A program made the position numbers and the translations under genes. The notes beneath the pieces were generated by a model. The model was not told the DNA's origin. It did no database searches and worked only from the letters and a program-made list of their open reading frames with translations. From assembly GCA_902780385.1 (NCBI GenBank), contig CACZFF010000039.1, forward strand, positions 1 through 45,954: DNA of 45,954 nt, read 5' to 3'. Positions 15,784-24,187 of this stretch are shown piece after piece (the first letter of the stretch is position 1; every line of letters starts with the position of its first letter). This stretch comes from an uncultured Lachnospiraceae bacterium (GTDB lineage Bacteria > Bacillota > Clostridia > Lachnospirales > Lachnospiraceae).

Positions 15784-16779
15784 ATGACGACAAGCATGAA
15801 TGTCAAGACAGGGACATCGAAAAAAGGGCAGGCAGCGCCTGACCCGGTCAAATATGAACGGATGACGGCCAAGATGGCTTTCCAGCTTGCCATGATCCAT
15901 ACCTGGCCGGCGTCTGTATGCCCGGCGCTGTTCGGCATTTTCTGGTGCCTGTTCAGGGGGATTTCCCTCACACCGGCCCAGTGCATCCTGCTGGCAGCGG
16001 CTTGTATCCTGTCACAGTCTTCGGTCAACACGCTGAATGACTATGTGGACTACGTCAACGGAACCGACAGCGAAGAGGACAATGTGGAAGTCAGTGACGC
16101 GGTGCTGGTCTACAACCACCTGAATCCGCGGCACGCCCTGATCCTGGGACTTGTCTACCTGGCAAGTGCCGCGCTCTGCGGCGTGACTGCCGCCTGGCAC
16201 TCGGGCCCTGCGCCCTATGTTGTCGGGATCATCGGCGGTCTGACGGTGCTGGCCTACAGTGTCAGCCCGGTATCTGTGGCTTCTCTCCCTCTGGGAGAAC
16301 TTGTTTCCGGATTTGTCATGGGCGGCCTCATCCCCCTGGGAACCGCGGCCGTCGCTGACGGGACCTTCCACTGGGAGATCCTTCCGGAATGCCTTCCGCT
16401 GATCATCGGTATCGCGCTGATCATGCTTAGCAATAACGGAAGCGATATAGAAAAAGATCGTATCGCAGGGCGCACGACCCTTCCGGTCGTGCTGGGCCGT
16501 CCCCGTTCCCTGGTCCTGTATCGGACAATGCTGGGGGTGTGGATCGCACTCCTGATCCTCCAGCCCCTCCTGCAGGTCGGGTGGATTGCCATCGCGGGCA
16601 TCCTGCTGACGATTGCCCTCGGGCATAAGCCCTTCGGATTTATCCTCCGGGCAAAGCTCGATCCTTCGGACAGGATCCGCCAGATGAAAAGCATCACGGC
16701 ATCCAACATGATCGGAAACGGTTTCCTGGCCCTGACCTACGGGGCTGCCTGGCTTCTGCGGATCCTCAAAGTCTTCTGA
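15784..16779 (+). CDS. menA: UbiA-family prenyltransferase, MenA-like
   Basis: A 331-residue membrane protein with about eight spans. The first Asp-rich motif is NTLNDYVDYVNGTDSEED (about residues 81-98) and the second is SNNGSDIEKDRIAGRTTLP (about 218-236), both as in UbiA/MenA enzymes that attach a polyprenyl chain to an aromatic acceptor. The adjacent UbiE-type methyltransferase points to 1,4-dihydroxy-2-naphthoate as the acceptor (menaquinone route). The rest of the men pathway is absent from the window. The ribosome binding site before ATG 15784 is weak. Another aromatic acceptor is possible. Confidence 0.85.
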   Translation: MTTSMNVKTGTSKKGQAAPDPVKYERMTAKMAFQLAMIHTWPASVCPALFGIFWCLFRGISLTPAQCILLAAACILSQSSVNTLNDYVDYVNGTDSEEDNVEVSDAVLVYNHLNPRHALILGLVYLASAALCGVTAAWHSGPAPYVVGIIGGLTVLAYSVSPVSVASLPLGELVSGFVMGGLIPLGTAAVADGTFHWEILPECLPLIIGIALIMLSNNGSDIEKDRIAGRTTLPVVLGRPRSLVLYRTMLGVWIALLILQPLLQVGWIAIAGILLTIALGHKPFGFILRAKLDPSDRIRQMKSITASNMIGNGFLALTYGAAWLLRILKVF

Positions 16780-16849
16780 CACATTTGGGGCTGCAGAGTG
16801 CATCTGTTTTCAATCGAAATCCGTATTTGAATTGTTTTTACAAAAACAT

Positions 16850-17551
16850 ATGAAGAAAGAGCAGGGGCGCGCCCATGTCTATGAGATCTTCGAGACACTG
16901 GCTCCGCGCTATGACAGGGCCAATGCCCGTATCAGTCTCGGCCTTGAAAAGGGCTGGAAGAGGCTGTTGGTAAAAAGAGTGCTGGCACAGGCCGGCAGCG
17001 GAGGAGACATCCTGGATGTCTGCTGCGGCACGGGAGATATCGCAATCGCTCTCGCACAGAGAGGTCCGGGCTTTTGTGTCACGGGACTTGACTTTTCCCC
17101 CGCTATGCTGGAAGTCGCCGGGAAGAAGGGACAAGGTATCAGCAACCTGCAGCTGCTTCAGGGAGATGCCATGAAGCTTCCCTTCGCGGACGGAACGTTT
17201 GATGCCGCCTGCATCTCGTTCGGTCTCAGGAACACGCCGGATTACCGCCGTGTCCTGAGGGAGATGAGACGCGTGGTGCGGACGGGCGGAAAGGTCTACT
17301 GCCTGGATTCCTTCGTTCCCGACAATCCGGTCATCCTGCCGGCATACCGTCTCTACTTCCGGTATATAATGCCGGTCCTGGGAGGCGGACGAAAATACAG
17401 AAAACAATATACATGGCTTTACCAGTCGACAGAACAGTTTCCCAGGAGGAGAGAACTGATGAAACAGTTCGCCTGCGCCGGCCTCGGGCAGGTGCAGAGC
17501 CGCAGCAGAATGCTGGGCGCCTGTGTTCTGATCGAAGGGACCAAAGCCTGA
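16850..17551 (+). CDS. menG: UbiE/MenG-type quinone C-methyltransferase
   Basis: A 233-residue class I SAM methyltransferase. SAM motif I is DILDVCCGTGDIA and motif II is VTGLDFSPAML. The UbiE signatures are YDRANARISLGLEKGWKR near the N-terminus and ISFGLRNTPDYRRVLREM near residue 130, which marks demethylmenaquinone/demethylubiquinone methyltransferases. In the usual pathway it follows MenA directly. ATG 16850 was chosen for fit to the family; a TTG at 16832 is possible, and neither has a good ribosome binding site. It ends 22 bases before the fixC start. Confidence 0.88.
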   Translation: MKKEQGRAHVYEIFETLAPRYDRANARISLGLEKGWKRLLVKRVLAQAGSGGDILDVCCGTGDIAIALAQRGPGFCVTGLDFSPAMLEVAGKKGQGISNLQLLQGDAMKLPFADGTFDAACISFGLRNTPDYRRVLREMRRVVRTGGKVYCLDSFVPDNPVILPAYRLYFRYIMPVLGGGRKYRKQYTWLYQSTEQFPRRRELMKQFACAGLGQVQSRSRMLGACVLIEGTKA

Positions 17552-17573
17552 CAGATTACAACAGGAGAAAACT

Positions 17574-18816
17574 ATGAGCGAAGAAAATTCTTGCCAATGC
17601 CGGAATGGAAGTCCTTCTGGCAGACCGCGGTGACTTCTGCGGCTCCAAGAACGTGACCGGCGGCCGCCTCTATGCGCACAGCCTGGAGAAGGTTTTCCCC
17701 GGCTTCGCTGAGGAGGCTCCCATTGAGCGCAAAGTCACGCACGAGAAAATCTCCCTGATGACCCCCAAGAGCTCGCTGGATATCGGATTCAGCTCCGAGA
17801 AACTCGGCGAGGATCCCGAGAGTGCATCCTACACGATCCTGCATTCCAAATTTGATCCCTGGCTCGCGGAGAAATGCGAGGAGGCAGGCGTTATGCTTGT
17901 TCCCGGCATCCGCGTTGACAGCTGTGTCGTCGAGGACGGCAAGGTCGTCGGTATCGATGCCGGCGGCGAGATCATGTATTCCGATGTCGTCATTATCGCG
18001 GACGGTGTCAACTCTCTGCTTGCCCAGAAACTCGGCATGAAGAAGGAACTGACCCCTCACGAAGTCGCGGTAGGTGTCAAGGAAGTCATCAAACTGGATG
18101 AGGAAGTCATCAACCAGCGCTTCGGCGTCCGCGGCAACGAAGGTGTCGCATGGCTGTCCGCAGGCGACGCAACTGCCGGAGCATTCGGCGGCGGTCTCCT
18201 CTACACCAACAAAGACACCATCTCCATCGGTATTGTTGCGACACTGGCAGACATCGGCTATACCGATATTTCCATTCCGGATCTGCTCGACCGCTATAAA
18301 GAGCATCCCGCCATCAAGCCTTATATCGAAGGCGGCGAGACCATCGAGTACAGCGCACACCTTGTTCCCGAGGCAGGCGTTCACATGATCCCTGAACTCG
18401 TCCGCGACGGCGTTCTCGTGACCGGCGACGCGGCAGGCTTCGTTGTAAACCTCGGCTTCACTGTCCGCGGTATGGACTTCGCAGTGGAGTCCGGCCGTCT
18501 GGCTGCAGAGGCAGTCATCCGTGCCAAAGAGGCAGGCGACTTCAGCAAGGAAGGCCTCTCTTCCTATGTAGATGCCCTGAACGAGAGCTTCATCATGAAA
18601 GACATGAAGGCCCTCAAGGGATTCCCCGCAATCCTCTCCCGCAGAGAAGTCTTCAAGGATCTCCCGGAGATGGTGGACGACATCTGCACGAAGCTTTTCA
18701 CGGTCAGCGGAAAACCCAGCATGGACTTCATCATGTATGTGATCAATTCCATGGCTTCGCACCTGAGCGTTGCACAGCTCACGAGCCTGGTAGGAGACAT
18801 CATGGACGCATTCTGA
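17574..18816 (+). pseudogene. fixC: FixC-like ETF:quinone oxidoreductase, 5' end frameshifted by a small deletion
   Basis: AACAGGAGAAAACT leads to an ATG at 17574 (MSEE), but that frame stops after 19 codons. From 17578 another frame gives KKILANAGMEVLLADRGDF and runs to 18816 as a standard FixC flavoprotein: GSKNVTGGRLYAHSLEK, a GDAAGFVVNLGFTVRGMDFA FAD-binding motif in the C-terminal part, about 410 residues. Missing between MSEE and KILANAG are roughly 17-18 residues that in the family contain the first GxGxxG FAD motif. The gap is not a multiple of three. Translation from ATG 17605 would give a 403-residue protein without that motif. Either the gene is inactivated or the assembly lost about 50 bases. 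Confidence 0.8.
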
Positions 18817-18899
18817 TCCGTGCGTACCTTTGCGCATGAGACCGGAGCGGTACCATGAAAATACTGTTTCTGTATACTGACTGATGATATGTGAAGAGC

Positions 18900-19028
18900 G
18901 AAAAATATTGCCGATGCAATATTTTTCACTCCAGAGGTTTGTGTTGCGAGGCGGCCCAAACCTCCGATGATCGCATCGGAGAAACCCGTTCCGGGCTTTC
19001 TCCTCGCGCTGCCGCTCTGGAGAGCGGC
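18900..19028 (+). ncRNA. Highly structured fixC-fixX intergenic region
   Basis: A chain of near-perfect stems fills the spacer. GAAAAATATTGC/GCAATATTTTTC has loop CGAT (18900-18927). GAGGTTTG/CAAACCTC spans 18934-18964. CTCCGATG/CATCGGAG has loop ATCG (18962-18981). GGAGAAACCCG/CGGGCTTTCTCC has one bulge (18978-19003). GCCGCTC/GAGCGGC spans 19011-19028. Neighbouring stems share bases, and CTCCAGAG (18929-18936) can instead pair with CTCTGGAG (19015-19022). It could be an mRNA processing or attenuation element, or a REP-like repeat. Confidence 0.5.
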
Positions 19029-19051
19029 ATGTCGGAAAAGAGGATAAAAAA

Positions 19052-19336
19052 ATGGCTAAAATGAGTGTAGATGATAAATTGGGACTGGATCTGTTCCACA
19101 CCGACGAACATAATCCCCACATCACGGTCAATGAAGATTATGATGATATGGAAGAGATCCGCAAAGTTCTTCTTGCCTGCCCTGCCGGCCTTTATCACTA
19201 TGAGAACGGCAAGGTGACCTTCAGCCACGAGGGCTGCCTGGAGTGCGGCACCTGCCGTGTACTCTCCATCGACAAGGTCGTCAAGAGCTGGGATCACCCC
19301 ATGGGCGGCGCAGGTGTTCAGTTCCGTCAGGGCTGA
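19052..19336 (+). CDS. fixX: FixX-like ferredoxin partner of FixC
   Basis: A 94-residue ferredoxin-like protein. It shows LACPAGLYHY and, later, HEGCLECGTCRVLS, the reduced Cys pattern of FixX and of the C-terminal cluster domain of ETF-ubiquinone oxidoreductase. It should carry one [4Fe-4S] cluster and pass electrons between FixC flavin and quinone. AAAAGAGGATAAAAAA precedes the ATG. It is separated from fixC by 235 bases holding the structured region. No etfA or etfB gene is present in the window. Confidence 0.85.
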   Translation: MAKMSVDDKLGLDLFHTDEHNPHITVNEDYDDMEEIRKVLLACPAGLYHYENGKVTFSHEGCLECGTCRVLSIDKVVKSWDHPMGGAGVQFRQG

Positions 19337-19384
19337 TGCTTTTGCTAAAGCAGCACAAATGTGCTGTAAATAATTGAAACACAC

Positions 19385-19440
19385 GGGCTCTTATGCCGCT
19401 CTTTTGCACGGCGCGGCATAGGAGCCCTCTTGGTTTTGTA
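19385..19440 (+). terminator. Hairpin after fixX, probable terminator
   Basis: GGGCTCTTATGCCGC (19385-19399) pairs with GCGGCATAGGAGCCC (19413-19427) over 15 bases with one G-T. It is followed by TCTTGGTTTT, an imperfect T tract. Partial termination would separate the ATPase genes from the upstream operon. Confidence 0.6.
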
Positions 19441-19593
19441 CAAGATCGTGACGAAAAAGGCCGGGGCAGCGTCGTGCCCGCACGAACGCTCCTAAAGCCT
19501 TGACGCAAGCCGCCTGCGGTTTGCTGCGTCCGGACATGAGAAAGAGGCCGGCAGCCTTGTGCCACCACAAAAGCTCCGGCAGGAAAGGCAGCC

Positions 19594-20787
19594 ATGAGCA
19601 GAATCTACATCATCACAGGCAAGGGCGGTGTCGGAAAGACCAGCCTTGCGGCGGCTCACGCTGTGCGCAGTGCGCGGGAAGGACACAATACCCTCCTTGT
19701 CAGCGCGGATATGGCGCACAATCTGGGGGATATTTTTCAGACAAAGGCAGGCGGATATGTGCAGGAAATCGCCCCCTCTCTGTCTGTACTGGAGCTGGAT
19801 CCCTACATGCTGATGAGGGAGGAGTATCCCAATATCAACAAGACCATCGCGAATCTTTCCGGAACTGTCGGCGCGGCTATTGATTCGATCGGGGAGACCT
19901 ATATGATCCCGGGACTGGAGAACCTTTTTTCCCTCCTCAAGATCCGGGATCTGTATCTGAGCGGCACCTACGACAGGATCATTGTGGACTGTGCGCCGAC
20001 GGGGGAGACGCTCTCCCTCTTAAAGCTTCCGGAACTGCTCTCCTGGTATGTGGAGAAGTTCTCTCCGGTTGGAAGGACGATGACAAGAGTGCTTACGCCG
20101 GTCGCAAAGCTCCGCTATCGGATGGAACTGCCTGACAAGGCCGCCATGGATGAGTTCGGGCAGCTCTACACCAAACTTGTAAAGCTGCAGGATCTGCTCA
20201 AAAACCCGGAAAGCAGCCGCGTTCGTCTGGTCTGCATCCCCGAGAGGATGGTCGTCGAGGAGACGCGGCGCAGCTATATGTATCTGAACCTGTATCATTA
20301 TCCGGTGGACGGAGTCTTTATCAACCGTATTCTGCCCGACCATACCGGCAGCAGCTTTATGGAGAACTGGCAGAAGATCCAGAAGGGCTATCTTGAGGAG
20401 CTGGAGAGTGTTTTCACAGAGCTTCCCATCACAAGGATTCCCTGGTTCCCTGCGGAGATCCGGGGTATGGAAGCCGTGGAGCGCCTGAGCCGGGATGCCC
20501 TGTCAGAAGAGAATCTCTTCGACAGGCCGGTGCGGACAGACAACGAGATCTACGCCCCGATCGAGGGGGGCTACAGTCTCACCATCCGTGTTCCCGGAGC
20601 CTCTCAGGCGGATGTGGAGGTCTTTATGCGGGAAATGGATGTGGATATACGGATCCGGAACTTCATGCGCAGCATACCCCTCCCGGGCGTCCTGCGCGGG
20701 GCGAAGATGATCTCCGCAGTCGTGGAGAATGATGCACTTACCATCTGCTTTGAAGTGAAAAAAGTCGAAAAAGAAGCCGATGGATAA
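19594..20787 (+). CDS. ArsA/Get3-like ATPase, first of a tandem pair
   Basis: A 397-residue SIMIBI-class ATPase. The deviant Walker A is GKGGVGKTSL (residues 9-18), the switch I region is SADMAHNLGDIF, and DCAPTGETLSLL starts at residue 132. The C-terminal 75 residues form an ArsA_HSP20-like beta domain (YSLTIRVPGASQADVEVF). Family members drive arsenite export (ArsA) or tail-anchored protein insertion (Get3); bacterial forms with this C-terminal domain are poorly characterised. No arsB, arsC or arsR is nearby, so arsenic resistance is unlikely. A paralogue follows after 62 bases. The link to the fixCX-quinone genes is positional only. Confidence 0.85.
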   Translation: MSRIYIITGKGGVGKTSLAAAHAVRSAREGHNTLLVSADMAHNLGDIFQTKAGGYVQEIAPSLSVLELDPYMLMREEYPNINKTIANLSGTVGAAIDSIGETYMIPGLENLFSLLKIRDLYLSGTYDRIIVDCAPTGETLSLLKLPELLSWYVEKFSPVGRTMTRVLTPVAKLRYRMELPDKAAMDEFGQLYTKLVKLQDLLKNPESSRVRLVCIPERMVVEETRRSYMYLNLYHYPVDGVFINRILPDHTGSSFMENWQKIQKGYLEELESVFTELPITRIPWFPAEIRGMEAVERLSRDALSEENLFDRPVRTDNEIYAPIEGGYSLTIRVPGASQADVEVFMREMDVDIRIRNFMRSIPLPGVLRGAKMISAVVENDALTICFEVKKVEKEADG

Positions 20788-20849
20788 AATAAGGCGATGG
20801 CTGATCGCAGCCTGGCAGCAGAATAATCGGCAAGAGGGAAGCGGGACAG

Positions 20850-22040
20850 ATGAGGATTCTGATTTATACCGGAAAAGGCGGCGTCGGTAAGACAAGTATC
20901 GCGGCGTCGACAGCAGTAAAGATCGCAAGGACGGGTAAAAAAGTGCTGGTGATGAGCACAGACCAGGCGCACAGCCTGGGGGATTCACTGTGCATGAAGC
21001 TGGGGACGGAGCCCGGGGAGGTCTTTCCCGGCCTGGATGCCATGGAGATCGACCCCACCAGGGAGAGCCGAAGGGCCTGGGGCACCTTGCAGGATTATCT
21101 GCGGCAGCTCATTTCGCAGAAGGCCAACGGAGGCATTGAGTCCGATGAAGTGCTGCTCTTTCCCGGCCTGGAGGAGCTGTGCTCGCTGATCCGTATTCTG
21201 GATCTCTATGAAGAGGGAAACTATGACGTGCTTGTCGTGGACTGCGCGCCCACAGGGGAGACTTTGTCCCTCCTGCGCTATCCGGAGCGCCTGTCGGTCC
21301 TTGCGGACCGACTCCTGCCCATGGTCCGCGGCGTGACCAGCATCTTCGGAGGACTGATCTCCAGGAAAACCACAGTCCCCAAACCCAGGGACATGGTCTT
21401 TGCCGAGTTTGATACTCTGGTAAAGCGCCTCAACGCCCTTCAGAAGATCCTGAGGGACAGGTCTGTGACCAGCATGAGGATCGTGACGACACCGGAGAGG
21501 ATCGTCCTGGAGGAGGCCAGAAGGAGCTTTACCTGGATCAACGAGTATGACTTCGGTGTGGACGCCGTCTGCATCAATAAAATCTATCCGGAAGAGGCCA
21601 TGAAGGGCTACTTTGAGGGATGGCAGCAGATGCAGCGGGAGAGTCTGCAGCTGGCGGCAGAGAGCTTTCCCGGACGCAGACAGTTCTCACTGCTTTTGCA
21701 GGACGCGGAGATCAGAGGTATTCCCGCCCTTGAGAAGGCGGGGGATGAGCTCTATGAAGGGGATGACCCCGCGCAGATCTACTGCAGGGAGGAGGCTTTC
21801 CGCATGGAGTATGATCTGAAGACCGGAATCCGCAGCCTGATCATTTCGCTCCCCTATGCGGATGCGGAAGAGATCCGGACGGAGAAGGAGGGTGATGACC
21901 TGATCCTGTTTGTCCGCAATGAGGTGCGGCGCCTGCGCCTGCCGGATATTCTGTGCCGGCGTGACCTGGACGGGCAGACCTTTGAAAACGGGGAATTGAC
22001 GATCCGTTTCGGATATCCCTATCAGAGGAAGCAGAATTAA
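20850..22040 (+). CDS. ArsA/Get3-like ATPase, second of a tandem pair
   Basis: A 396-residue paralogue of the preceding gene. It has GKGGVGKTSI (residues 8-17), STDQAHSLGDSL (closer to the Get3/ArsA switch I than copy one), DCAPTGETLSLLRYPE, and the C-terminal beta-rich domain (YDLKTGIRSLIISLPYADAE). The two copies are clearly diverged, which suggests an old duplication and perhaps a heterodimer or a pseudo-dimer arrangement like two-domain ArsA. GGGAAGCGGGACAG lies before the ATG. The 3' end carries three imperfect 17-bp tandem units (22026-22076) that include the stop codon. Confidence 0.85.
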   Translation: MRILIYTGKGGVGKTSIAASTAVKIARTGKKVLVMSTDQAHSLGDSLCMKLGTEPGEVFPGLDAMEIDPTRESRRAWGTLQDYLRQLISQKANGGIESDEVLLFPGLEELCSLIRILDLYEEGNYDVLVVDCAPTGETLSLLRYPERLSVLADRLLPMVRGVTSIFGGLISRKTTVPKPRDMVFAEFDTLVKRLNALQKILRDRSVTSMRIVTTPERIVLEEARRSFTWINEYDFGVDAVCINKIYPEEAMKGYFEGWQQMQRESLQLAAESFPGRRQFSLLLQDAEIRGIPALEKAGDELYEGDDPAQIYCREEAFRMEYDLKTGIRSLIISLPYADAEEIRTEKEGDDLILFVRNEVRRLRLPDILCRRDLDGQTFENGELTIRFGYPYQRKQN

Positions 22041-22179
22041 ACAGGAAGCGGAATTGAACAGGAGCCGGATTTACCCATGAAACGGAATTGATACCGGGAG
22101 AATGGCAGCCCGCTGCCCTCGCAGCCGTCGTCTGCCGCAATGCAAAATCCTTTCTGCAGCGGACATCTGAAAAAAAGAG

Positions 22180-22215
22180 ACACGGCAGGGAATCGTTCAA
22201 TCCCTGCCGTGTTTT
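22180..22215. terminator. Terminator between the ATPase genes and the symporter
   Basis: ACACGGCAGGGA (22180-22191) pairs with TCCCTGCCGTGT (22201-22212). It is preceded by an A run and followed by Ts, so it serves both convergent genes. Confidence 0.88.
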
Positions 22216-22264
22216 CTATAGTTCGGATCCGATAATTGTTGTCAAAATGTATACTGTGCCGCGA

Positions 22265-23803
22265 TCACTCGTCTTCGAGGGAGTGGGATTTGCGGACCAG
22301 GACCTTCTGCTCGTATACGGAGAAGACGTCGTCGACGAACTTCCTGTCGGGAGAAGGAGTGACTGCACTGACGATCGGGACGATGATCAGGCCTGCGATC
22401 ATGGCGAAGGCACCGGCGTTGATGGGGGACTTGATGAAGTGCAGGAACATGTTGGAAACAGTGATGCCTACACCTGCGATGTAGCTTGCCCATACAGCGG
22501 CTGTGCTGATCCGTTTGGAGTACAGACCGTACATAAACGGAGCCAGGAATGCGCCTGCGAGTGCGCCCCAGGAAATACCCATCAGCTGAGCGATGAAGGT
22601 GGGCGGATTGAGGGCGATGACGACGGACAGGATGATGAAGAAGGCGACCAGGGCACGCATGACGACAAGCTGGGTCTTTTCAGTCATATCCTTTACGACA
22701 GTCTCTTTGAGGAAGTCCAGGGTCAGTGTGGAGCTCGATGTGAGGACCAGCGAAGAGAGCGTGGACATGGAAGCCGAAAGTACCAGGACGATGACGATAC
22801 CGATCAGAAGATCAGGCAGGGTGGAGAGCATCTGGGGAACGATGGAGTCGTATGCGATGCTGCCGTCTGCTTTGTAGATCTCGGGGCAGTCGAAGAGACG
22901 TCCGAAACCGCCGAGGAAGTAGCAGCCGCCTGCCACGATCACTGCGAAGAAAGTGGAGACGATGGTACCGGTCTGAACAGCTTTTTCATCTCTGATGGCA
23001 TAGAATTTGTGCACCATCTGGGGAAGTCCCCAGGTACCGAGGGATGTCAGGATGACAACGCCCAGGAGGTTGAGAGGGTCGGGACCGAAGAAGCTGGCCA
23101 GGAGACCCTGGCTTCCCTGCAGGGCGGGAACCGCCACATCGTCCGCGGGGATCAGGGACAGCTCATGGATCGCGTTCAGGAATCCGCCGTTGCTCTTGAG
23201 GACGGCCAGGATGACTGCTGTGATACCGAAGAGCATGATGATGCCCTGAATGAAGTCATTGAGCGCTGTGGCCATGTAGCCGCCTACGATGACGTATACA
23301 CCGGTCAGGACTGCCATGACGATCAGGCAGACTTCGTAGGGAATATCAAAGGCCATTCCGAACAGACGGGAAAGACCATTGTAGATCGAAGCGGTGTAGG
23401 GGACCAGGAAAATGAAAGCGATGACGCTGCCTGCGATCTGCAGGGGCTTGGACTGGAAGCGCTTGCCGAAGAAATCGGGCATTGTGCGGGAGTCCAGCTT
23501 CTGGGTCATGACGCGGGTGCGTCTGCCCAGGATCAGCCATGCAAGGAGAGATCCGATAAAGGCATTTCCAAGTCCGATCCAGGTTGAAGAAAGACCGTAT
23601 TTCCATCCAAACTGTCCTGCGTAGCCAACGAATACGACAGATGAGAAATAGGAAGTGCCGTACGCGAAAGCGGTGATCCAGGGTCCGACCTCGCGGCCGC
23701 CCAGGACGTAATCAGTGACGTTGCCGGCTTTTCTGCGGCTATAGAAGCCGACGCCGATCATGACACTGAAAAATATCAGGAGCAGCAGGATTTTAAGAAA
23801 CAT
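22265..23803 (-). CDS. Sodium:solute symporter (SSS family, PutP/PanF-like)
   Basis: A 512-residue membrane protein with about 13 spans. N-terminal VTDYVLGGREVGPWITAFA and SSVVFVGYAGQFGWKYG, and central SSLVLTSSSTLTLDF, are SSS-family features that couple uptake to sodium. It is closest by eye to the proline or pantothenate type, but the substrate cannot be assigned. The start was set at 23803 because GGAGGAAAAAGTC precedes that ATG; the upstream open frame is not coding-like. Its promoter on the minus strand is TTGACA (24005-24000), 17 bases, TTTAAT (23982-23977). It could import a carboxylate for the lut cluster, but this is speculation. Confidence 0.85.
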   Translation of the reverse strand: MFLKILLLLIFFSVMIGVGFYSRRKAGNVTDYVLGGREVGPWITAFAYGTSYFSSVVFVGYAGQFGWKYGLSSTWIGLGNAFIGSLLAWLILGRRTRVMTQKLDSRTMPDFFGKRFQSKPLQIAGSVIAFIFLVPYTASIYNGLSRLFGMAFDIPYEVCLIVMAVLTGVYVIVGGYMATALNDFIQGIIMLFGITAVILAVLKSNGGFLNAIHELSLIPADDVAVPALQGSQGLLASFFGPDPLNLLGVVILTSLGTWGLPQMVHKFYAIRDEKAVQTGTIVSTFFAVIVAGGCYFLGGFGRLFDCPEIYKADGSIAYDSIVPQMLSTLPDLLIGIVIVLVLSASMSTLSSLVLTSSSTLTLDFLKETVVKDMTEKTQLVVMRALVAFFIILSVVIALNPPTFIAQLMGISWGALAGAFLAPFMYGLYSKRISTAAVWASYIAGVGITVSNMFLHFIKSPINAGAFAMIAGLIIVPIVSAVTPSPDRKFVDDVFSVYEQKVLVRKSHSLEDE

Positions 23804-23954
23804 GACTTTTTCCTCCAAAAACAATAAATACAATTTGTAGTGACATGACGCCTGAGCAGTGTTCTGCAATCCCTTCTGAAAATATCTTTTGGATCGCCCG
23901 TAAACGATTTTCGGGAAATTTTTCATCCGGGCACTTTTACACTTAAACGCTTAG

Positions 23955-24005
23955 ACGCTTTAAAGTTCTGAAGCGTATTAAAACACAAAGTGACAATGAT
24001 GTCAA
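23955..24005 (-). promoter_or_regulatory. Symporter promoter with inverted repeat downstream
   Basis: Minus-strand -35 TTGACA and -10 TTTAAT with a 17-base spacer. ACGCTT-N10-AAGCGT (23955-23976) lies at the start of the transcript and is a plausible operator. The remaining part of 24006-24187 shows no clear feature besides AT-rich promoter-like DNA. Confidence 0.6.
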
Positions 24006-24187
24006 CACCAAATTTTTTAAAAATTCTCCGCGGTCACTCCCCGGCTTATCGGGACTGCGAAGTATCCTGATTCCCGCAGAATGCCTTTTTTGCTGTTTTA
24101 TCCATGTTTTTGCGTATTAAACTCGTTTTTGAACCGGTCAAAACTGTGCCAACTTCTTATAATTCTGTGAAAAATCCCGAAGACGGG

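Noticed and set aside
17572-19131. 519-codon open frame on the minus strand across fixC
   Set aside because: Shadow of fixC and the structured spacer; the composition is not protein-like and the FixC reading is unmistakable from 17605 on.
19594-22040. Arsenic resistance operon
   Set aside because: Two ArsA-like ATPases are present, but no arsB, acr3, arsC, arsD or arsR is nearby.
22088-23587. 499-codon open frame on the plus strand
   Set aside because: Shadow of the sodium:solute symporter; extremely rich in Asp, Glu and Gly without domains.
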